Assembly: GCA_949291125.1 (NCBI GenBank)
Contig: CASEUJ010000040.1
Coordinates: 1-64,000 of the forward strand
Source: an uncultured Ruminococcus sp.
GTDB taxonomy: Bacteria; Bacillota; Clostridia; Oscillospirales; Ruminococcaceae
Length of the DNA: 64,000 nucleotides
Reading direction: 5' to 3'
Part shown: positions 53,639 through 60,957 of the stretch, piece by piece
How the letters are laid out: the number at the start of each line of letters is the position of its first letter
How positions within the stretch are numbered: the stretch's first letter is position 1
Position numbers and translations under genes: made by a program
The notes under the pieces: model-generated
The model's input: the letters and a program-made list of their open reading frames with translations, nothing else
Database searches by the model: none
Told to the model about the DNA's origin: nothing

Positions 53639-56247
53639 AAATACAGAAAATTCTGAAAGGATTTCACCAACTGCCCACTACCATAAAACATTGCGGCATT
53701 CTGACACTTGTATTCGGCAGTGTACTCCTTGCGATTTTTCTCACCCACCCTAATGCCGTCTATGGTGCACAAACGGACTGGAGCAATCAACACTTTGCGA
53801 TTCCGGAGTATTTCCGGACAAGATTTTATGCAACTGGAAACTGGTTCCCAAATCTGGCTCTCCATCTTGGCGGCGGTCAAAATATCTATAATTTCGCATA
53901 CTACGGACTCTACAATCCTGTGATCCTGCTATCCTATGCGTTTCCACAGATTACCATGGCAACTTATCTTCAGATTGCAAGCATTCTCCTGACGCTGTGC
54001 AGCGCATATCTTTGCTATTTTTGGCTCAAAAAATGGTTTGTGCCACGGATTGCACTTTTTGCCGCGCTGCTCTTTTTATGCGCATCTCCGGTGATCTTTC
54101 ATAGTCATCATCACATCATGTTCTCAAATTATTTCCCGTTTTTATTCTGGGGATTCTGCAGCGTCCATCAAGCATTAGAGCGCCGATGCAGTATATCCCT
54201 TCTGATCGCCTCCATCGGCATTTTACTGTCGAGTTTCTTTTTTAGCGTCGGCGCTTTTTTTGCGCTGGTAATCTATGCAGTTTTTGTGGTGCTATATCAG
54301 CATCATGTACATGTTGCACGACAAGTTCTTCGCGCACTCATGATCATGGCAGTACATTTGGTTCTTGCCACCATAATCGCAGCTTTTTTCTTGTTCCCAG
54401 TCGCATATACGCTCTTACATGGTCGTGATGACACCACATCTACCATTTCGCTCTGGAAGATCTTGCTGCCGGGTATTCACCTGCGTTATTTTACCTACAG
54501 CCCATTCTCCATTGGCATGACATCGTTTGGCGTTTTTGTATTGCTTGTAATGTTCCGCAGTGGACTGCGTGCTTGTCGGTTTTTGTCCACAGTATTTTTG
54601 GCACTGTTGTGTCTTCCGCTCATCTTGTACCTAATGAATGGCACTATGTACCTCGATCCAAAGGCATATATTCCATTTCTGCCGCTTCTGGTACTGCTCT
54701 GTGGATTTTTTCTTCAGCGAATCCAATCAAATACGCTGACATGGATGCCCACAATGCCGCTTTTTCTTTTGGTACTGGTGGCAGGATACTGGATACACGA
54801 CGGAACACAAACGGAACGAATCGCCTTGCTCATCGACGGAAGCATCATGTGCATCGCACTTATGCTCTATTATCTGCGAAAAAACCGCCGGTTCCTCTGG
54901 ATCCCCACGCTTGTCATTAGCCTTGTACAGTGTTTTACCGTTAACATCGGCGACAGCTATATGTCCAAAGAAGCACTCGATGTGGTGTATTCGGAAGAGA
55001 TCGGGCAGCTTGTGGATACGATCACGGAAAACGACGACGGATTCTATCGCATCTCAAACGAATATCATGCCGGTGACACTGTCAACCGCGTCTGGAATGC
55101 CGATCATTACCGCAGCACGGTTTATTCTTCTATACACACACCCTCGTTTTCGGATTTTTATTTTCATCAGACATACAACGAAAACAGCATCCGCAATGCT
55201 GCCATGATCGTGCAGTCCAAAAACCCGATTTTCGGCATACTCATGGGGGAAAAATATATCATTTCACAAAAGCCCATTGATCGTTATGGCATGCAACTTA
55301 TCGAACAAAATGGCGACTATCTGCTCTATGAAAACACCCTTGCCTTTCCGATCGGATTTGCAACGCCGCATGTGATGGAAAAAGAAACACTAAAGAGCAT
55401 AGGATATCCGGCAAATCTTCCGGCACTTTTAGAAAATGCCATTGTTTCAGCTGACGATATCCCAGAAGAATACCGGAACACAGCAAAAGTACCGTACAAT
55501 TTCCGCAAGATCACAGTTCCATATCACGCCTCCGGCTACAGTGCACAGCAGGTGACCTATGTCAGCGATGGATACTACGTCCACAGTCAGGAAGAATTTA
55601 CTGTCACAGTCACATTCGAAAAACCGATCTCCGGTCTGCTCTTATTACAAATGCATGTCAACAACCGGCTTGGCGACGGCTCTACAACTGGTGACGTTGC
55701 GATCACGGTAAACGGTATCCGTAACAAGCTTACAGATCCTGACTGGAAATATCAGAATCTAAACAACGCATTTCGATATACACTTTCTTCCAACGAACCG
55801 ATCCGTGAACTAAAGGTGACGTTTTCCTCCGGAGATTATATCATCTCCGACGTCGCACTATATACAATCTCTTATCAGGCATTAGAAGATGCTGGTGACC
55901 AAATCACGCCCTTTCAAGTAAAACACGCAGATATTGGAGACGATACAATCTCCGGTTCAATCGATGTCACACAAGACAGCTGGTTCGTGCTTTCTGTTCC
56001 GTATGACGAAGGTTTCTCCTGCTTTGTCGATGGAAAAGAAGTGCCGATTGTAAAAACCGATATGGATTTTATCGGATTTCCAATCTCTGCCGGTTTTCAT
56101 CAGATCGCAATCACCTATCATGCGCCCGGTTCCTTCGCTGGCATTAGATGTTCTGCTTTGGGGATCGGTGCAGCAATCCTGTGGTTTGGTGGAAACACCG
56201 GATGGACGCTATGGGACAAGCACCACAAACGTAAACGAAATTTTTGA
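53635..56247 (+). CDS. YfhO-family multi-pass membrane protein
   Basis: An 870-residue protein. About twelve hydrophobic segments lie in residues 20-450, typical of a GT-C-like membrane fold. An early loop NAVYGAQTDWSNQHFAIPEYFR contains the acidic position expected to be catalytic. A large extracellular part follows, with beta-rich sequence such as VDGKEVPIVKTDMDFIGF near 790 and a last membrane helix near 840-860. YfhO proteins are linked to adding sugars to lipoteichoic acid or other surface polymers from lipid-linked donors. It overlaps the PIG-L gene; the two probably modify the same glycan. Confidence 0.85.
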   Translation: MKIQKILKGFHQLPTTIKHCGILTLVFGSVLLAIFLTHPNAVYGAQTDWSNQHFAIPEYFRTRFYATGNWFPNLALHLGGGQNIYNFAYYGLYNPVILLSYAFPQITMATYLQIASILLTLCSAYLCYFWLKKWFVPRIALFAALLFLCASPVIFHSHHHIMFSNYFPFLFWGFCSVHQALERRCSISLLIASIGILLSSFFFSVGAFFALVIYAVFVVLYQHHVHVARQVLRALMIMAVHLVLATIIAAFFLFPVAYTLLHGRDDTTSTISLWKILLPGIHLRYFTYSPFSIGMTSFGVFVLLVMFRSGLRACRFLSTVFLALLCLPLILYLMNGTMYLDPKAYIPFLPLLVLLCGFFLQRIQSNTLTWMPTMPLFLLVLVAGYWIHDGTQTERIALLIDGSIMCIALMLYYLRKNRRFLWIPTLVISLVQCFTVNIGDSYMSKEALDVVYSEEIGQLVDTITENDDGFYRISNEYHAGDTVNRVWNADHYRSTVYSSIHTPSFSDFYFHQTYNENSIRNAAMIVQSKNPIFGILMGEKYIISQKPIDRYGMQLIEQNGDYLLYENTLAFPIGFATPHVMEKETLKSIGYPANLPALLENAIVSADDIPEEYRNTAKVPYNFRKITVPYHASGYSAQQVTYVSDGYYVHSQEEFTVTVTFEKPISGLLLLQMHVNNRLGDGSTTGDVAITVNGIRNKLTDPDWKYQNLNNAFRYTLSSNEPIRELKVTFSSGDYIISDVALYTISYQALEDAGDQITPFQVKHADIGDDTISGSIDVTQDSWFVLSVPYDEGFSCFVDGKEVPIVKTDMDFIGFPISAGFHQIAITYHAPGSFAGIRCSALGIGAAILWFGGNTGWTLWDKHHKRKRNF

Positions 56248-56265
56248 AATCCTACCGCATTCCCC

Positions 56266-56294
56266 TTGCAATTTTCTCTCAAATATGCTATGAT
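56266..56294 (+). promoter_or_regulatory. Promoter of the tautomerase-maf-GNAT operon
   Basis: TTGCAA (56266-56271), 17-base spacer, TATGAT (56289-56294) with an extended TGC. Confidence 0.7.
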
Positions 56295-56377
56295 GAATAA
56301 GTAGCACACACGGCAGAAAAGAAGACCGCAGTGCGCTAAATCCCCAAATTTCGAAAAAGCATAGGAGGATCATGAAC

Positions 56378-56611
56378 ATGCCGCATATTACCATCAAAAT
56401 GCTAAAAGGAAGAACAGACGAACAGAAAAAAGTTGCAGCTGATAAAGTAGCACAGGCTCTTGTGGATGCGATCGGATGCAGCGCAGATCACATTTCCGTT
56501 GCTGTTGAGGATTTTACACCAATAGAGTGGCAAGATGTATTCCAGAAAGAAGTCACCGAAAGCGAGCATATCTACAGAGAACCACACTATGACCCGAAGG
56601 ATGTGTTGTAA
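56378..56611 (+). CDS. 4-oxalocrotonate tautomerase-family protein
   Basis: A 77-residue tautomerase. The family uses the N-terminal Pro as its base, so the start must give Met-Pro. The ATG at 56378 does (MPHITIKMLKGRTDEQKKV), with AGGAGG nine bases upstream. The ATG at 56372, which reads MNM, would bury the Pro and is only three bases from the site. The remaining sequence VEDFTPIEWQDVFQKEV fits the DUF1904/4-OT-like short group. The substrate is unknown. Its stop overlaps the maf start. Confidence 0.87.
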   Translation: MPHITIKMLKGRTDEQKKVAADKVAQALVDAIGCSADHISVAVEDFTPIEWQDVFQKEVTESEHIYREPHYDPKDVL

Positions 56612-57183
56612 TGCAGCTGATCCTTGCATCCGGTTCCCCGCGGCGACAAGAACTTCTGCGGCTTGTAACACCGGATTTTTTAGTACAACCTGTCAATATA
56701 GACGAATCTATTCCGGATACCATTGCACCCGAAGATGCATCTACATATTTAGCACGCAAAAAAGCACAGGCTGCGGCAAGACAATTTCCGGACAGCATTG
56801 CGCTGGGTGCAGATACGACAGTCCTGCTTGGAAATCAGATCTTAGGTAAGCCGCGTACGCCAGAACATGCTGCGGAAATGCTGCGTCTTTTATCTGGAAA
56901 GACGCATAAAGTCATCACCGGTGTAGCACTTGCAGAGCGTGAACACATGGAATCATTCTGTACAAAAACACTTGTCACATTTTATCCACTCAGTGAGGCA
57001 GAAATTCGGCAATACGTCGCAACCGGTGAGCCGCTCGATAAAGCCGGCAGCTATGGCATTCAGGGCTATGGTGCACTACTGGCAGAACGGATTGAAGGCG
57101 ACTATTACGGCATCGTAGGACTTCCTATCGCACCACTTGCTCGAATGCTTCGAACATGGAACGAAAAAGGAGGCTCAATATGA
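56611..57183 (+). CDS. maf: Maf-family nucleoside triphosphate pyrophosphatase
   Basis: A 190-residue house-cleaning enzyme that hydrolyses non-canonical or pyrimidine nucleotides such as dTTP and UTP. LILASGSPRRQELLRLV is the Maf signature, IALGADTTVLLG holds the catalytic Asp, LGKPRTPEHAAEML and KAGSYGIQGYGALLAERIEGDY follow. The start shares a base with the tautomerase stop (TAATG), and the GNAT gene overlaps its end by four bases. Bacterial overexpression phenotypes gave the name septum formation inhibitor. Confidence 0.93.
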   Translation: MQLILASGSPRRQELLRLVTPDFLVQPVNIDESIPDTIAPEDASTYLARKKAQAAARQFPDSIALGADTTVLLGNQILGKPRTPEHAAEMLRLLSGKTHKVITGVALAEREHMESFCTKTLVTFYPLSEAEIRQYVATGEPLDKAGSYGIQGYGALLAERIEGDYYGIVGLPIAPLARMLRTWNEKGGSI

Positions 57184-57629
57184 CCACGATCCGAAAAATG
57201 CAATCTCGCGATGAATCGGCGCTATTGCCGATGATGCGTGTCTTTTACGACTCCCCTGCCGTTTTGCACAAGGTATCTGATGATGTGCTAAAGCGCAATA
57301 TTCAGGACGCTTCCGGCGAGTGCCCCTATGTCAAAGGATATGTCTTTACCGAACCGGATGGCAAAATCATTGGTTATTCAATTGTTTCACTGGGGTATTC
57401 CACCGAATACGGCGGCGTTTGCCTTTGGATCGAAGATATCTATCTGTCGCCGGAGTGCCGCGGACGCGGTGTCGGATCGCAGTTTTTTGCCTTTCTGGAA
57501 GAGGAATACCGTGGCAAAGCGGTGCGGCTCAGACTGGAGGCAGAACCGTCGAACACAGGGGCGATCCGCATGTACCAGCGTCATGGCTTTGAAACGATCC
57601 CCTATCACGAAATGGCAAAAGAACTTTAA
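57180..57629 (+). CDS. GNAT-family N-acetyltransferase
   Basis: A 149-residue acetyltransferase. The acetyl-CoA loop is seen in RGRGVGSQFFAFLEEE, preceded by LWIEDIYLSPECRG, with AIRMYQRHGFETIPYHEM closing the fold. The substrate is unknown; relatives act on proteins, polyamines or antibiotics. AGGAGG lies six bases before ATG 57180; that start overlaps the maf stop in ATGA. A perfect hairpin follows the gene. Confidence 0.88.
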   Translation: MTTIRKMQSRDESALLPMMRVFYDSPAVLHKVSDDVLKRNIQDASGECPYVKGYVFTEPDGKIIGYSIVSLGYSTEYGGVCLWIEDIYLSPECRGRGVGSQFFAFLEEEYRGKAVRLRLEAEPSNTGAIRMYQRHGFETIPYHEMAKEL

Positions 57630-57636
57630 CGAACCT

Positions 57637-57663
57637 GTCCACATCCACATGCTGGATGTGGAC
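57637..57663 (+). terminator. Hairpin after the GNAT gene
   Basis: A perfect 11-bp stem (GTCCACATCCA with TGGATGTGGAC) has a five-base loop and is followed by AAATTTTCC. The T-run is short, so it may be a partial terminator before the DUF4317 gene. Confidence 0.6.
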
Positions 57664-57697
57664 AAATTTTCCAATCGAATAAAAAAGGAACAAACAT

Positions 57698-58993
57698 ATG
57701 AACAAAAAAGAATTATCTGAAATTCGAAAGAATTTTTCTGAGTCCAGCGATTTATTTGTCGTCAACCGTGCTGCAACCGCATTTGTCGATGCAGAAAAAC
57801 AGATCCGGTGTTTGAGCAACCGTGCCTATCACAACATTCCCACAGATGAAAATGAATGTCTGATCACGACACTTAAACGTGTTCTCTCTGGCACGCTTGG
57901 CAAGGGGCTTCTGGAATATGAGTTCCCGCAGGAAGCATATGAAGAAGGCGGCAGTCAGGCGATTTTGTATGAAGCACTGAATTGTAAACTAGAAGATGAC
58001 GCTTCGGTTTCTATGCTTATGGAACAGATTGTACAGAACATGGACTACGTTTCGACATATGCAATTATTGTAGCACATTGTACGTATACCGTTTTTCAAA
58101 AGTCCCGAAACGATGAGATCGACCCGTATCAGAGCTATGACTATTCATTTCTGATTACCGCAATCTGTCCGGTAGAAGTACGTGTAGACGGGCTGATCTA
58201 CAATGAAGATGATAATGCGATTGAAAAGAAAAGCGTCTATGACCGTATTGTGGCAGAAGTCCCAACTGATGGGTTTTTATATCCAACATTCACCGGTAGA
58301 GGTCCGGATGTGAACCACGTCCTCTACTCCGCACACAAGCCAAAACAAGTCAATATCAGCATCGTGGAACAAGTGCTGGGATGCAGCTTTACCCAGACGG
58401 CACAAGAGCAGAAAGAGACGTTCCAGATCATGATGCAGGAGATCGTGGCGGATGAGCTGAGTTATTCTGTCATCACCGGGGTCAACGAAAAAATCCGCGA
58501 TATTGCAGCTGAATATGCCAATGAACCGGAAATGCCGATCATTGACGATATTCATGTACGCGATGTACTGCTCGATTCTGGCGTCAGCCAGGAAAAAGCC
58601 GAAGAAATGCAAATGGCATATCGGGAGGCCACCAAGGACAAGCCCATTATGGTCAATAATCTAGTGGAGTCCAAAACTACCATCCGGATGGACGGCATAA
58701 CAATTTCTATCGGGAAGGATGCAACTGACAAAATCCGTACCCAATCCGTCGGTGGCAGGCGCTATCTGTTAATTGATCTGGATGATCCGGCGGTGGAGAT
58801 CAATGGTCTGATAGCACGCGTCGCGCCGGAAATTCCAGAATTGGTAGAACAAACAGATAACGCTTCTGATGAATTCTCACAAGAGATGATTGCATCCGAT
58901 CCGAATAATTCAATATCAGCAGGTATTTCTATATCAGATACGGTTACAAACACCGAAGAAACGAACAACGAAATTTCGGAACATGATACATAA
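57698..58993 (+). CDS. DUF4317-family protein
   Basis: A 431-residue cytosolic protein, recognised by MNKKELSEIRKNFSESSDLF and CYTYVFQ-like TYTVFQKSRNDE. It is acidic, has no membrane segment and no catalytic motif that I recognise. The middle (VNHVLYSAHKPKQVNI) and KPIMVNNLVESKTTIRMDGI are conserved-looking stretches; the last about 60 residues (SDEFSQEMIASDPNN onward) look disordered. Members occur across Clostridia with no known role. AGGAAC precedes the start. It is followed within 5 bases by the promoter of the GH5 gene. Confidence 0.8.
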   Translation: MNKKELSEIRKNFSESSDLFVVNRAATAFVDAEKQIRCLSNRAYHNIPTDENECLITTLKRVLSGTLGKGLLEYEFPQEAYEEGGSQAILYEALNCKLEDDASVSMLMEQIVQNMDYVSTYAIIVAHCTYTVFQKSRNDEIDPYQSYDYSFLITAICPVEVRVDGLIYNEDDNAIEKKSVYDRIVAEVPTDGFLYPTFTGRGPDVNHVLYSAHKPKQVNISIVEQVLGCSFTQTAQEQKETFQIMMQEIVADELSYSVITGVNEKIRDIAAEYANEPEMPIIDDIHVRDVLLDSGVSQEKAEEMQMAYREATKDKPIMVNNLVESKTTIRMDGITISIGKDATDKIRTQSVGGRRYLLIDLDDPAVEINGLIARVAPEIPELVEQTDNASDEFSQEMIASDPNNSISAGISISDTVTNTEETNNEISEHDT

Positions 58994-58997
58994 ATTC

Positions 58998-59025
58998 TTG
59001 ACATCACGAGATTTTATGTTATAAT
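58998..59025 (+). promoter_or_regulatory. Promoter of the GH5 endoglucanase gene
   Basis: Perfect TTGACA (58998-59003), 16-base spacer and perfect TATAAT (59020-59025). Confidence 0.9.
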
Positions 59026-59060
59026 AAAGACAGTATTTGTAATTTTGGAGGTATATCACT

Positions 59061-60857
59061 ATGTTTTCATGGAAAAAACTTCTGGCGCTAGCTTCGGCAG
59101 CAGTGATTGCAGGGCTTGCAACAGGCTGTGGCTCCGGCGGAGACAGCAGCTCTTCCGCAGATGGCGAATCAGAATCTATGGCATACGACAGCGATTTCAC
59201 TATTGGTGTAGATGAAGTAGCAAAAGCCATGGGCGCCGGCTGGAACTTGGGCAACCAGCTGGAGGCAAACAGCGGTGGTCATGTAGACGAAACCGTGTGG
59301 GGCAACCCCACCGTTACACAAGAGCTGATCTCTGCAGTTGCGGAAGCCGGCTTTACCACCGTCCGTGTACCGGTCTCTTACCTGGACTACATCGATGATG
59401 AAAATAATTATACGATCGACGCCACATGGCTCGATCGTGTAGAAGAAGTCGTACAGTATTGTTACAACGAAGGACTTTATGTCATCATTAACATCCACGG
59501 TGACGGCTATAACAGTATCAACGGCGGCTGGTTTTTGGTAAACGGTGAAGATCAGGATTATATCTGCGAAAAGTATGAGGCTGTATGGACACAGATCGCA
59601 GACCGTTTTAAGGACTATGACGAACATCTTATCTTTGAATCCATGAACGAAGAATCCGACGGCACCTACACCGACCCGAACCCGGATTACTACGCAAATC
59701 TCAATACCTACAATCAGATCTTTGTGGACACTGTTCGCGCAAGTGGCTCGAAGAACACCCATCGCTGGCTGTTAGTACCGGGCTGGAATACCGATATCAA
59801 CTATACCGTTGGTGATTATGGTTTTGAAATGCCCACCGACGAGAACTGCACTGCTGATGAAAGCCGCATGATGCTCTCAGTACACTATTACACCCCGTGG
59901 GATTATTGCGGCGAGGAAGACCTAAAGACCATCCTTTGGGGCGCATATGGCACAGAGATGAAGGATACTTACGGATTCCCGGCTATGAATCTGGCCAAGT
60001 GGGGGGACGAGGCATACTTAGACGATCTGTTCCAGCAACTATATGACAAATTTGTGTCAAATGATATCCCGGTGGTCATTGGCGAGTATGGCTGTATCGA
60101 TAAAACTTCGGCATACCCGGATTTCAGCGGTGAGATCCAGGGCAACCGCGCATACTTCAATGGCTATGTGGCTGGTAAGGCTGCATCCATGGGCATGATC
60201 CCAGTATACTGGGACAATGGATACAACGGTGTTTATGGTTTTGGACTGTTCGATAGAAACACACTGGAACAGACTCAACCGGAAATCATCAGTACAATCA
60301 TCGAAGCGGTGAAAAATCAGGATCCGCAGGCAGGTATGGATGTCCGAATTGAAACAACGGTTGAAACCATAGAAGAAGCGCACGCATATCTCGGAATCCA
60401 GACTGAGGTGTTCACCTTCCGCAATTCCTGCTCGGATGCAGAGTATGGCATTGATACAGAGTATTTCAACACCCTGATCAAGTGGGGCGAAAACGATGAG
60501 ATCATTGACACCGGTGCCACATTCACCGATGCAACGATCACAGAAGACGGCACATATTCCGTTGGCGTTTCCGGCTATGACTTCTCATCTGACAGCAGCT
60601 CACTAAATATGCTCTTTGTCAGCACAGACTTTGCGTTCACTAATGACATTGATGTAACAGATGTAGTTGTGAAATGCGACGATACAGAAATTCCTGTTGA
60701 CAATCCTCTCTTGATCGCAGATGAAAACGGCAATCTCTATATCGAACTTATCAACATTTACAACACTGACCTTGCAGCACTCGACTATCAGATGCCGACA
60801 GATAGCTTAACCATCACCTTTACCATTAGCGGCATGGAAAGCGTATTGTCTGCATAA
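59061..60857 (+). CDS. Lipoprotein GH5-family endo-beta-1,4-glucanase
   Basis: A 598-residue surface enzyme. The signal ends in LATGC with lipid-anchor Cys23, followed by a Ser-rich linker. Residues about 50-405 are a GH5 barrel, close to GH5_4 by AMGAGWNLGNQLEAN. Acid/base Glu197 lies in ESMNEES and nucleophile Glu342 in VVIGEYG; VRVPVSY and VHYYTPW line the cleft. Residues about 410-598 form a beta-rich module (AYLGIQTEVFTFRNS onward) that could bind carbohydrate; its family is not recognised. Substrates likely are cellulose, mixed-link glucan or xyloglucan. It carries a lipid anchor instead of a dockerin. GGAGG precedes the start. Confidence 0.9.
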   Translation: MFSWKKLLALASAAVIAGLATGCGSGGDSSSSADGESESMAYDSDFTIGVDEVAKAMGAGWNLGNQLEANSGGHVDETVWGNPTVTQELISAVAEAGFTTVRVPVSYLDYIDDENNYTIDATWLDRVEEVVQYCYNEGLYVIINIHGDGYNSINGGWFLVNGEDQDYICEKYEAVWTQIADRFKDYDEHLIFESMNEESDGTYTDPNPDYYANLNTYNQIFVDTVRASGSKNTHRWLLVPGWNTDINYTVGDYGFEMPTDENCTADESRMMLSVHYYTPWDYCGEEDLKTILWGAYGTEMKDTYGFPAMNLAKWGDEAYLDDLFQQLYDKFVSNDIPVVIGEYGCIDKTSAYPDFSGEIQGNRAYFNGYVAGKAASMGMIPVYWDNGYNGVYGFGLFDRNTLEQTQPEIISTIIEAVKNQDPQAGMDVRIETTVETIEEAHAYLGIQTEVFTFRNSCSDAEYGIDTEYFNTLIKWGENDEIIDTGATFTDATITEDGTYSVGVSGYDFSSDSSSLNMLFVSTDFAFTNDIDVTDVVVKCDDTEIPVDNPLLIADENGNLYIELINIYNTDLAALDYQMPTDSLTITFTISGMESVLSA

Positions 60858-60894
60858 ACGCTTACATACTTTCCAAATATCAGCATATCATCAC

Positions 60895-60939
60895 AACAGG
60901 CGATATCTTCCGGAATATCCGGTCGATATCGCCTGTTTT
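60895..60939. terminator. Bidirectional intrinsic terminator
   Basis: AACAGGCGATATC (60895-60907) pairs with GATATCGCCTGTT (60925-60937), with an inner CCGG/CCGG stem and Ts after. It separates the convergent GH5 and esterase genes. Confidence 0.9.
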
Positions 60940-60957
60940 CATGCTTGAAAAATATCC

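Noticed and set aside
56372-56377. Upstream ATG for the tautomerase
   Set aside because: It would place two residues before the catalytic proline and is only three bases from the ribosome site.
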